Shown here one piece after another: positions 18,990-26,954 of a stretch of 40,508 nt of DNA. The stretch comes from Lachnospiraceae bacterium. GTDB taxonomy: Bacteria; Bacillota; Clostridia; Lachnospirales; Lachnospiraceae. The translations under genes and the position numbers were made by a program. The stretch covers positions 60,410 to 100,917 of the forward strand of contig JAJQEO010000108.1 in assembly GCA_021201665.1 (NCBI GenBank), read 5' to 3'. A model generated the notes under the pieces. It had not been told where the DNA came from, made no database searches, and saw only the letters and a program-made list of their open reading frames with translations. Position 1 is the first letter of the stretch; the number at the start of each line of letters is the position of its first letter.

Positions 18990-20780
18990 ATGAAAAATAA
19001 GATCCGAACCTTTGAGATAACATTCCGACAAAAAATGAATAACCTTTCCCTGAGCCGGAAAATCATGCTTCTTGTCCTGATGACGCTGGCGGTAACGACG
19101 ATCGCGTCCGGGATTGGATTTGAAATGCTGTTTCGCTCAGAAAGCCATATGCTTTACGAATCCCTTGCCGGTTCGTTGTCGGCCAGCGCGGCAACAGTTT
19201 CGGAAACTCTGGATAATATCGAATCGATGACGGGAATTCTTCTGGCTGACAGCAATACGCAGGATAATCTCGCGGTCGTGGCAGACTCTGATGATGATTC
19301 GGAGCGAAACACCGCCTACAGAGTCCTGTCCTATCTGATTCCGGAATATTACCAGAATTTTAAGCAGTATGGAATCCGCTTTATCAATCTTTACAATTCA
19401 AGCTACACCAATTACAGCGATATTGCAAAAAGCAATGATGTCCCGGAAGAAATTCAGCAGGAAGTCATTGAAGCCGCGCACACCAATTCGGGGGCAGCCG
19501 TATGGGTTACTTCTTATTGTAATGAGTACGGGCTTTTCCTTGGCAGAGATGTCCGCCGCGCTGAGGGATTGAAGCTTGATGTTCTGGGAACTATTCTGGT
19601 ATGTGTAGACCTGGATGAGATCATATCCTCAGCCACGAAAAATGTTTATCTGTCCGGTACCGCAGGATTTGTTCTGATCGAAAATGAAGCGGAAATTTAT
19701 CATTCGGAAACGCTTGATGAACAGGATTATTCCAGGCTCCTGGAAAAAGCGGATCATACATATGGGGTTACCCGCCTCTCCGGTCAGCCTTTCTTCTATG
19801 TAAAAGGGACGATATCAGATTATGGCTGGGAATATATCTGCCTTATTTCCAGCGCAGAGCTGCAGAGTGCACAGCAAACCTACCTCCTTCTATCCCTGCT
19901 CCCGGTCCTGATCGTAATTCTGGTAACCCTGCTGGTATCTCACACAATCATCCGCTCGATCACGCAGCATTTCCAGACGCTCGTGCAGAAAATGGAGGCA
20001 TTTGGAAAGGACGACTCTGTCATGCCCACCTGCGAATATGACTATTCTACGCGGACAGACGAGGTGGGAGAGCTTCACCAGCGCTTTGATCAGATGGCCA
20101 TGCGGATTCAGGAGCTGATTCAACAGAAATACGTGGCCGAGCTTCTTTCTAAGGAGGCGCAGCTGAAAGCTCTGGAAAGCCAGATTAATCCGCATTTTCT
20201 TTACAACACACTGGAATCGCTGAACTGGAACGCGAAAGCGATCGGCGCGACTGATATTTCCACCATGGTAGAAGCACTTGGATCATTGCTGCGAGTCACG
20301 CTCAGCAACAAGGAGACGACTTCCACTGTTGGCAGAGAGTTGAAAATTGTGGAAGACTATATGACGATTATCCGAATTCGATTCGAAGACCGCATTCTCT
20401 ATGAAAACCAGATCCCGGAAGAACTGAATTCCGTGGTACTTCCGCAGCTTACTCTGCAGCCGCTGGTAGAAAACGCGGTGAATTACGCGCTGGAGGAAAT
20501 GAGTGACACCTGTGTCATTCGGATCGCGGGAGCCATCGGCGGGAGCCGGATCCGGATTTGTGTGGTCAACAGTGGTTCTCAGTTTCCTCCTCATCTGCTG
20601 GAGGATCTTACGGAAAACCGGATGCAGCCTCACGGATTTGGAATCGGGCTTTTAAATATTCAGAAGCGGCTGCAGCTTCGCTTCGGTTCAGAATATGGTC
20701 TTACTATCTACAATCAGGATGAGGATCATGCGGTAGTACAGATTGATATCCCCATAGAAACCCATAGAGAGGAAGAGTGA
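18990..20780 (+). CDS. YesM/LytS-type sensor histidine kinase
   Basis: A 596-residue membrane sensor. The first membrane segment is at about 24-47, followed by a roughly 250-residue extracellular sensing domain. The second segment is at about 297-320, then HAMP, then the His_kinase domain with LESQINPHFLYNTLESLNW (phosphoacceptor His402). A GHKL ATPase follows (QPLVENAVNYAL, HGFGIGLLNIQKRL). This family reads sugars outside the cell, sometimes through a binding protein, and phosphorylates a YesN-type regulator. The ATG at 18990 has only a weak AGGTG site. It overlaps or abuts the response-regulator gene and faces away from the sugar transporter. Confidence 0.94.
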   Translation: MKNKIRTFEITFRQKMNNLSLSRKIMLLVLMTLAVTTIASGIGFEMLFRSESHMLYESLAGSLSASAATVSETLDNIESMTGILLADSNTQDNLAVVADSDDDSERNTAYRVLSYLIPEYYQNFKQYGIRFINLYNSSYTNYSDIAKSNDVPEEIQQEVIEAAHTNSGAAVWVTSYCNEYGLFLGRDVRRAEGLKLDVLGTILVCVDLDEIISSATKNVYLSGTAGFVLIENEAEIYHSETLDEQDYSRLLEKADHTYGVTRLSGQPFFYVKGTISDYGWEYICLISSAELQSAQQTYLLLSLLPVLIVILVTLLVSHTIIRSITQHFQTLVQKMEAFGKDDSVMPTCEYDYSTRTDEVGELHQRFDQMAMRIQELIQQKYVAELLSKEAQLKALESQINPHFLYNTLESLNWNAKAIGATDISTMVEALGSLLRVTLSNKETTSTVGRELKIVEDYMTIIRIRFEDRILYENQIPEELNSVVLPQLTLQPLVENAVNYALEEMSDTCVIRIAGAIGGSRIRICVVNSGSQFPPHLLEDLTENRMQPHGFGIGLLNIQKRLQLRFGSEYGLTIYNQDEDHAVVQIDIPIETHREEE

Positions 20781-20782
20781 AA

Positions 20783-22306
20783 ATGATGAAGCTACTGATC
20801 GCTGATGATGAACGGATTATCCGACAGACCATCGCAGAGCATATTGACTGGACTTCCATGGGAGTCGAAGTCATCGGAACGGCCTGTGACGGTGTGGAAG
20901 CATATGATATGATTCTGGATGAGTATCCGGACATTGTGATGACAGATATTAAAATGCCCGGACTTTCCGGTCTGGAGCTCATCTCCAAAATTAAAAAAGT
21001 CAATGAAGATGTGGAATTCATTATCCTCTCCGGATACGCAGAATTTGAATTTGCGCGCGAGGCCATGCAGGCCGGAATCAAGCATTATCTTCTGAAGCCA
21101 TGCAGTGAAGTGCAGATCATGGATTCCGTGAAATCAGTCATGGAAGATATCGCAAATAAAAGAGCCGCCAGGGCGACAGTCAGGCAGGATGTCAGAAACG
21201 CCCAGCTCGATGACATCATGATCCTGAATATCATCAACGAAGGGGTTTCCCGGAACCAGGACGCTTTTTCTGAGGTATACAGCCCGTATCAGAAATTTAT
21301 TGATTTTCAGAATACTCCCTATGAGCTATGCTGTCTCTTTTATACAGACGAAAGAGTAAAAAAGGATTTTCTCACTGATATTTCCAGATACCGGGAACGC
21401 TTTGCGCCAGGTGTACCTTTTTACATTCTCTACGTTTATCAGACGCTGATGGTGTTTTTTCCGTCCTTTCACTATCAGTATCAGGAGCTGGACAGCTATA
21501 TGAACGGTCTGCAGTCTGGGAATACCGAGGTCTCCCACGTGTATCAAAGAACTTCCTACACAAATCTGACGGAGCTTCTCGACCGGGTGATCTGCAGCAT
21601 CAGGCGCTACGATACCATTTACTATGCCATGGATGGTGAGTTTGTCTCCGTCTGTAATTACCGAAACCTGATACACTCGGTCGAGACCTGTACGCTGAAG
21701 ATTTTTCAGGAAGGAAACGATCAGGAGTTTCAGATTCTGTCGGAGCTTCTGGGCCAGGTCTCGGATGCCCCGTTTCTGAAACAGCTCGCCTCGTCAATCG
21801 TCATGCTGTTTGCTTCAAAGCTTCCCTCTTTCACGACACTGGACGCGACAGAGCTGCTTCTCACAGTAAATGCCCATTCAGACTGTGATACCATCCGCGC
21901 AACACTTCTGAACCAGCTCGGCGAGGCTCTTAAGGAACGGCTAAGCGGAGCACCTGGCGGAACAATCAGTGCCCGCGTGAAGGAATATGTCCAGGAGCAC
22001 TACTCCGACCCAGACCTTTCACTGAAATGGATTTCAGAAAATGTTCTTTATATGAACGTTGATTACGTGAGCAAACGGTTTTTTAAGGAAACTGGAGAAA
22101 AATTTTCCAGATACCTGTCAGCGCTGCGCGTTCAGAAAGCAAAGGAGATGCTCTCCATGAGCAGCTTCGATAAGATCCAGTCCATCGCTGAGAGCGTCGG
22201 CTGCGGAAATAATCCGCAGTATTTCAGTCAGCTGTTCAAGAAAGCTACCGGGGTTACCCCGAGTAACTATATAAAATTCATTCAGGGAGGAAAACACGAT
22301 GACTAA
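20783..22306 (+). CDS. YesN-type response regulator with AraC DNA-binding domain
   Basis: A 507-residue cytoplasmic regulator. The receiver domain begins LLIADDERIIRQTI and has the phosphoacceptor Asp55 in DIVMTDIKMPG, then YLLKPC. A long middle region precedes a C-terminal AraC-type double helix-turn-helix (VKEYVQEHYSDPDLSLKWISENV and SIAESVGCGNNPQYFSQLFKKATGVTPSNY). I chose ATG 20783 over GTG 20777 because GAGAGGAAGAG lies at proper distance. It overlaps no ATG of the kinase and runs straight into the GH105 gene with an eight-base overlap, so all three are one operon. Confidence 0.94.
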   Translation: MMKLLIADDERIIRQTIAEHIDWTSMGVEVIGTACDGVEAYDMILDEYPDIVMTDIKMPGLSGLELISKIKKVNEDVEFIILSGYAEFEFAREAMQAGIKHYLLKPCSEVQIMDSVKSVMEDIANKRAARATVRQDVRNAQLDDIMILNIINEGVSRNQDAFSEVYSPYQKFIDFQNTPYELCCLFYTDERVKKDFLTDISRYRERFAPGVPFYILYVYQTLMVFFPSFHYQYQELDSYMNGLQSGNTEVSHVYQRTSYTNLTELLDRVICSIRRYDTIYYAMDGEFVSVCNYRNLIHSVETCTLKIFQEGNDQEFQILSELLGQVSDAPFLKQLASSIVMLFASKLPSFTTLDATELLLTVNAHSDCDTIRATLLNQLGEALKERLSGAPGGTISARVKEYVQEHYSDPDLSLKWISENVLYMNVDYVSKRFFKETGEKFSRYLSALRVQKAKEMLSMSSFDKIQSIAESVGCGNNPQYFSQLFKKATGVTPSNYIKFIQGGKHDD

Positions 22307-23417
22307 TGAAGTATTATTAAGAAAAACGGAAGCTGTTATGGATAAGCTCATCCATCTGGGCGGAGCCGATTATGAAAGCGACAAAAGCATTTCTCTGGAG
22401 GAAGCGATCCGGACCGGAAATGTCAACCGCGATTTCGGCATTGAAGAATGGGACTGGCCACAGGGAGTTGGGCTTTTCGGACTGTCGATGCTTCAGGACT
22501 ATTACGGAGACAAACGTTTTCTGGATTTCTTTGAAAACTGGTATGAAAGCAACCTCAAACGGGGACTGCCGTCCCGCAACATTAATACGACCGCGCCGTA
22601 TCTGACACTTTTGCAGATTATGGATTATCTGCCGGAAAAGGAAAAATATGAGCAGATGTGCAAAGAGCAGGCAGACTGGCTGATCCGGGAGCTTCCGAAG
22701 ACAAAAGAAGGCGGATTTCAGCATGTGACCAGCGGAATCGGCAACCGTAATGCGGTCATTTTAAATGAAAGTGAACTCTGGCTGGATACGATTTTCATGG
22801 CGGTTCTTTTTCTCTGGAGAATGGGTCTGCGCTATCAGAATGAGACCTGGAAATCAGAGGCAGAATACCAGGTTCTGCTGCACATCAAGTATCTCTACAA
22901 CAAGACAAACGGCCTGTTCTACCACGGCTTCAGTTTCAACCGGGCTGACAATTTCGGCGGCGTGTTCTGGTGCCGCGGCAATTCCTGGTTCACCCTGGGC
23001 ATCACTCTTTTCCTGGAAAACCGTGATGAACTCACCGCTTCAACCAGACGCTACATAGAGACCACCTTCCGGACTCATACAGAAGCGCTGCGGGAGCTGC
23101 AGGCGCAGGACGGACTATACCACACGATTCTGGACGATCCTGAGTCCTATGAAGAGGCTTCCGGCTCCGCAGCGATCACAGCAGGAATCATCCGGGGAAT
23201 CCGTCTGGGAATCCTAGACGACAGCTTCAAGAGTATGGCGGATCTGGGAATTCAGGGAATCGCGGACAGCATCGCGGAGGACGGAACCGTATTGAAGGTA
23301 TCAGCTGGAACCGCCATGGGGATGAATTCTGAGCATTACAAGGGGATCCAGGTCCGCCCAATGGCCTATGGGCAGTCGCTGGCACTGATCGCGCTCTGCG
23401 AGGCACTGAGAAGGTGA
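22299..23417 (+). CDS. Glycoside hydrolase family 105 (unsaturated uronyl hydrolase)
   Basis: A 372-residue (alpha/alpha)6-barrel enzyme of the GH105/GH88 group. It removes the unsaturated uronic acid left on oligosaccharides by polysaccharide lyases. Visible marks are EEWDWPQGVGLFGL (50-62), the catalytic Asp in ELWLDTIFMAVLF (Asp163), GVFWCRGNSW, and GSAAITAGIIRGIR. There is no signal peptide, so it acts on imported oligosaccharides. It overlaps the response-regulator end by eight bases, with GGGAGG upstream. Together with the divergent importer it suggests use of pectin- or glycosaminoglycan-derived unsaturated sugars; which of the two is not decidable here. Confidence 0.93.
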   Translation: MTNEVLLRKTEAVMDKLIHLGGADYESDKSISLEEAIRTGNVNRDFGIEEWDWPQGVGLFGLSMLQDYYGDKRFLDFFENWYESNLKRGLPSRNINTTAPYLTLLQIMDYLPEKEKYEQMCKEQADWLIRELPKTKEGGFQHVTSGIGNRNAVILNESELWLDTIFMAVLFLWRMGLRYQNETWKSEAEYQVLLHIKYLYNKTNGLFYHGFSFNRADNFGGVFWCRGNSWFTLGITLFLENRDELTASTRRYIETTFRTHTEALRELQAQDGLYHTILDDPESYEEASGSAAITAGIIRGIRLGILDDSFKSMADLGIQGIADSIAEDGTVLKVSAGTAMGMNSEHYKGIQVRPMAYGQSLALIALCEALRR

Positions 23418-23444
23418 TTATAATACTGCGCAGGAGATTTTGGG

Positions 23445-23484
23445 GAGCCGGACAGGGGGAATAAACTCCCCCTGTCCGGTTCTC
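23445..23484. terminator. Strong hairpin between convergent genes
   Basis: GAGCCGGACAGGGGGA pairs with TCCCCCTGTCCGGTTCTC around ATAAAC, giving 16 pairs. The T-tract is poor on both strands, but the position between the rightward GH105 operon and the leftward AlbA_2 gene fits a terminator. Confidence 0.75.
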
Positions 23485-23542
23485 CTGTTCTGTTGATAAT
23501 GCCCCAGACTCCGATAGTTTTACCTATGTTCAGGCGAATATC

Positions 23543-24964
23543 CTATAATACCCTCCACCAGCCATTTTTGTTTGAACCCACTCTGTCAATAATTTGGTTT
23601 TTCTTTAAATAAGATACATTCTTCTCAATTGTTTTATAGCTAAGTCCTATCATAGTTGTCAGCTGCGGCAAAGTAACATTTGGATTATTTCTCATCTCGT
23701 TGATAATCCTCTGCCTAGTCGGATTTAATCGCACAGTCGATTTATCCCCTACTTTATCCCCTACTTTATCCCCTACTTTATCCCCTACCTTATCTCCATC
23801 ATCCGTCGAAAAGAAAGTAAATGGGATAGTCACCACAATTGAATTTTCCCGAAAGTCAAAAACATCCTGTCCATACACTTTTGTAATCACTGGTACTCCC
23901 CGTCCGGAGCGTTCACTGATATGCAGCTGCAAAAAAATATCGGATAGCTTCTGATTTACCGGAATTGATTCGCCCTTAAAAAAGCCTTCTTTCGTCTGCT
24001 TCGGCGGAAGTGCTCCTCGGGATAATATCTCAATCCGGTCACTGAATACCGTGATCATAGGCGCGTTTCCGTCTTTCCATAAGTTGTGAACAAACGCATT
24101 GACAACAGCCTCATGAAATGCCTCCTGATCAAACAGCATGACTTCTTTGCGCTCCGAAAGCCGGTTTCTTTCATCCGCCTGCGGGACATTCAGTATATCG
24201 CCATACTCCAGCACTTTATCAAGCGATACAAGAAGACAATCGTTCCCAAATTCCCTGACGGAATACATCGTTGATGCTTTGTCAAGGCCGTTAAATAACG
24301 ATACACGAATCGGTATTCGGCTGTTATCAGACAGCAGCTGTGCCATCCGATTATATTTTCCGTCTTTTGTCAGCAAGCCAAGATTTTTTTCAAACGTCTC
24401 CGGGTTCAAACTGATTCCTCTTCCCTCATAGTAAAGAAACAGTTTACGGAAGGTCAGTTCCTGGTCATCTGCTTCCATCCCCTCGATTGTCGGAAAGCCA
24501 TTTCGCAAAATATCAAACAGCCTTGATTCTCGTTCCGGATATTTATTCAGGTTCACCTTACTGGAACCAATGCGGAAATAGCGATTCCCGCCAAATGCTG
24601 TCGGCACCAGTTTTGCCGCCGGTATAACCAGAACCACAATCCTTTTCCCATCAATCTGAATCTCATGAAACTCAAATGCAATATCCGGCACAATCTGTCT
24701 GGCCAGATAATGCTCCAACGGCTCATTTTTCACTTCCTTATGATAGTCAAAGGTCGTTCCAACGAGCCCATGCTCATTATTCGTAACGCCCCATATCAAA
24801 TATGCCTCGTCTTTTCCAAGCATAGCAGCAGTATTAGACATAGAAGAAATGTACTCCCCTATCCCCGCAGGTTCATACCAGTTTTCTTTGAATTCAAACC
24901 ATTCTTCTTCATTTGGATGTGAAATCAACTCGCATACCGTTTTTATCAAATCAATCTGCATCAT
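23543..24964 (-). CDS. AlbA_2-domain ATP-binding protein, paralogue 2, with VGDK linker
   Basis: A 473-residue protein of the same broad family as 11711-13420. The AlbA_2 domain shows EEWFEFKENWYEPAGIGEYISSMSNTAA and YLIWGVTNNEHGLVGT. The ATPase-like block has EAFHEAVVNAFVHNLW and ITVFSDRIEILSRGALP. A VGDK tandem linker then leads to a C-terminal winged helix (LNPTRQRIINEMRNNPNVTLPQLTTMIGLSYKTIEKNVSYLKK). I prefer the ATG at 24964; the longer frame uses a TTG at 24997 with no ribosome site, but the site before 24964 is also weak. It is probably a DNA-binding regulator; no target is evident. Confidence 0.85.
   Translation of the reverse strand: MMQIDLIKTVCELISHPNEEEWFEFKENWYEPAGIGEYISSMSNTAAMLGKDEAYLIWGVTNNEHGLVGTTFDYHKEVKNEPLEHYLARQIVPDIAFEFHEIQIDGKRIVVLVIPAAKLVPTAFGGNRYFRIGSSKVNLNKYPERESRLFDILRNGFPTIEGMEADDQELTFRKLFLYYEGRGISLNPETFEKNLGLLTKDGKYNRMAQLLSDNSRIPIRVSLFNGLDKASTMYSVREFGNDCLLVSLDKVLEYGDILNVPQADERNRLSERKEVMLFDQEAFHEAVVNAFVHNLWKDGNAPMITVFSDRIEILSRGALPPKQTKEGFFKGESIPVNQKLSDIFLQLHISERSGRGVPVITKVYGQDVFDFRENSIVVTIPFTFFSTDDGDKVGDKVGDKVGDKVGDKSTVRLNPTRQRIINEMRNNPNVTLPQLTTMIGLSYKTIEKNVSYLKKNQIIDRVGSNKNGWWRVL
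23741..23788 (-). repeat. 12-nt x 4 intragenic repeat (VGDK codons)
   Basis: Four perfect copies of TTTATCCCCTAC are followed by a degenerate fifth. Each encodes Val-Gly-Asp-Lys on the minus strand. Exact copies suggest recent slippage; any change in copy number keeps the frame. Confidence 0.95.
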
Positions 24965-25014
24965 TTTAATTCGCTCGCTTTCCAGGTCGAAAGGCAATCA
25001 CAATAAATAATATC

Positions 25015-25740
25015 TTATACATACTGCTTCAGTATCTGCCACAGCGCGGAGAGCGGCAGGCCGACTACGCTGTTGTAATCCCCCTCAATCCCTTTCACCC
25101 AGAGTCCGAATTTTCCCTGGATACCGTAAGCACCGGCCTTGTCCATCGGTTCGCCGCTGTCGAGGTAGCCTTGCGTTTCTGCTTCGGTCATCGGGTAGAC
25201 ATCCACCTTTGTCTCACAGAAGAAGGTGTTCTTTTTAAGTGTTTCCTCGTCTTTTACCAGCACGGTCACGCCAGTAAATACGGAATGGACCCGTCCCTGC
25301 AGCTGGCGGAGCATCCGGTGCGCGTCCGCACGGTCTTTCGGCTTTCCGAGGATGCCATTGTCCCAGACGATCGTGTCTGAGCCAATCACGATGCCTTCTG
25401 AAATCTGCGTGGCCACGGCCTCTGCTTTGCTTAAGGAGAGTGCTTTGACGACCTCCGCAGGGTAGACAGATGATGCCGCAGGATTGTCTGAAGCGGCTGC
25501 CGGATCTGCATGTGGTGCCGCAAAATCTGCGGAGGATACCGCAGCGCCGGCGGCTGATGCCGCAAAGTCTGTTGAGGCTGCCGTCGCGCCAGCAGCGGAT
25601 GCCGCCTTGAAATATGCGTCCAGTTTCGCAACAACAGTGTCCTCGTCTACCTCTCCCGGAATTACCTCGAATTCCAGTCCTGTCTGTGAAAGCAGCTCCC
25701 GCCTGCGCGGGGAGCCTGATGCCAATATGATTCGTCTCAT
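25015..25740 (-). CDS. maf: Maf-family nucleoside triphosphate pyrophosphatase with Ala-rich insert
   Basis: This enzyme hydrolyses non-canonical or modified nucleoside triphosphates (dTTP/UTP-type in the YhdE branch). Marks are IILASGSPRRRELL at the N-terminus, the block ALSKAEAV-like ALSLSKAEAV, GSDTIVWDNGILGKPKD with the catalytic Asp, HSVFTGVTV and YGIQGKFGLWVKGIEGDYNSVVGLP. The family is about 190-200 residues and this has 241. The excess is residues 46-93, an Ala/Ser/Asp-rich stretch made of loosely repeated FAAPHADPAA-like units. It falls between the first helix and the conserved KA block and keeps the frame. It diverges from truA. Confidence 0.93.
   Translation of the reverse strand: MRRIILASGSPRRRELLSQTGLEFEVIPGEVDEDTVVAKLDAYFKAASAAGATAASTDFAASAAGAAVSSADFAAPHADPAAASDNPAASSVYPAEVVKALSLSKAEAVATQISEGIVIGSDTIVWDNGILGKPKDRADAHRMLRQLQGRVHSVFTGVTVLVKDEETLKKNTFFCETKVDVYPMTEAETQGYLDSGEPMDKAGAYGIQGKFGLWVKGIEGDYNSVVGLPLSALWQILKQYV
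25462..25605 (-). repeat. Low-complexity insert in maf
   Basis: A run of diverged short repeats (about 8-15 codons, motif like Ala-Ala-Ser-Ala-Asp-Phe) encodes residues 46-93 of Maf. Confidence 0.7.
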
Positions 25741-25912
25741 TTCGGTTATTCCTCCAATAGTAGATTGTCAGTAACTGCGAAGGTGCCAAACAGTTACGAT
25801 TGTTACATGTCTCACCCTGGCCACACATTTTGCCGAAAGCATGAGCGCACTGTGTCCCAGATGCGACTTGTAACGTAAGTTTTTTATAGATGTCAAAAAA
25901 TGTCTGCCACAA

Positions 25913-25941
25913 TTGCCATTTCCCCCAAAGAATGCTATACT
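25913..25941 (+). promoter_or_regulatory. truA promoter
   Basis: TTGCCA (25913-25918) and TATACT (25936-25941) are 17 bp apart. A palindromic element begins 13 bp downstream, inside the expected leader RNA. Confidence 0.65.
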
Positions 25942-25953
25942 GAAGTCCTGTAT

Positions 25954-26041
25954 GCACCTGCCCTCTCCGCTTCGCTCCGGTCGGTGCCAAACGGGCGTCA
26001 CTGGCGCCCGGCACCGCCGAAGGCGATTCTTATGCAGGTGC
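25954..26041. repeat. Palindromic leader element before truA
   Basis: An outer GCACCTG (25954-25960)/CAGGTGC (26035-26041) encloses a long nested hairpin: CGGTGCC and GGGCG at 25982-25997 pair with CGCCC and GGCACCG at 26005-26016. It ends eight bases before the GGGAGGAG site of truA. The fold could affect ribosome access. Confidence 0.75.
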
Positions 26042-26062
26042 TCCTTATGGGAGGAGACAGTT

Positions 26063-26833
26063 ATGGCTAATTTTTGTATGATTCTGCAATATGACGGTAC
26101 CCGCTACAATGGCTGGCAGCGGCAGGGCAACACGCCGGACACAATCCAGGAAAAGCTGGAAACGATCCTGGAGCATCTGTATGGGGAGCCGGTCGACCTG
26201 AATGGCTCCGGGCGGACGGACGCGGGTGTCCATGCTCTGCACCAGGTCGCGAATTTCCGGATTCCGCGCATGATGAGCCGCTATTCGTGCCGGGAAATCC
26301 AGGATTATTTTAATGAATATTTGCCCGCGGATATCCGCATTCTATCCGTACAGAAGGTGGACGAGCGTTTTCACGCGCGGCTGAATGCCGTCGGAAAGCT
26401 CTATGAATACCGGATCGACTGCGGAGAAATCGCGCATATTTTCGACCGCCGGTATCTGTACCGTGTCGAGGAGCCGCTGCATGTGCAGCGGATGCGCGAG
26501 GCCGCCGGTTATCTGATCGGAACGCATGATTTCCGCAGCTTCTGCGCGAACCGGCAGATGAAGAAGTCGACCGTACGCACGATTTTTGACATCACCTTCG
26601 AGGAGGAAGATGGTATCCTCTACATCCGCTATCACGGCGACGGTTTTCTCCAACATATGGTGCGGATCCTCACCGGCACGCTGATTGAAATCGGAATGGG
26701 GGATGTGCTGCCTTCTCAGATTCCTTCTATTCTGGATGGCCGGGACCGTTCTCTCGCCGGATTTACCGCGCCGCCGAACGCGCTGTTTCTGGTGGATGTG
26801 TTTTATGAGGACAGCCAGGAGCCGGACAACTGA
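26063..26833 (+). CDS. truA: tRNA pseudouridine(38-40) synthase
   Basis: A 256-residue enzyme that isomerises uridines 38-40 of tRNA anticodon arms. Marks are the N-terminal YDGTRYNGWQRQ, the catalytic-Asp motif GSGRTDAGVHALHQVANF, DIRILSVQKVDERFHARLNAVGKLYEYRI, HDFRSFCANRQMKKSTVRTI and FLQHMVRILTGTLIEIG. The start at 26063 has GGGAGGAG upstream; the longer frame reads through the palindromic leader and is not real. Confidence 0.96.
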   Translation: MANFCMILQYDGTRYNGWQRQGNTPDTIQEKLETILEHLYGEPVDLNGSGRTDAGVHALHQVANFRIPRMMSRYSCREIQDYFNEYLPADIRILSVQKVDERFHARLNAVGKLYEYRIDCGEIAHIFDRRYLYRVEEPLHVQRMREAAGYLIGTHDFRSFCANRQMKKSTVRTIFDITFEEEDGILYIRYHGDGFLQHMVRILTGTLIEIGMGDVLPSQIPSILDGRDRSLAGFTAPPNALFLVDVFYEDSQEPDN

Positions 26834-26954
26834 CAGATATCAGCCAGCGTCTGTCCGCGCATGCCTCTGTTCACACATGTATCGTCTCATTAAATAAGCG
26901 GCGGCTCCGCCTCCTGCAGCAGTACAATCGCCGACCGCCTGAAAGGATTCCGTC

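Noticed and set aside
23543..24997. TTG start at 24997 for AlbA_2 paralogue 2
   Set aside because: No ribosome site upstream; the ATG pair at 24964 fits the domain start better, although its site is weak too.
26834..26954. tRNA or small RNA between truA and the AEC gene
   Set aside because: Only a short GGCGG/CCGCC hairpin is visible; no tRNA arms.
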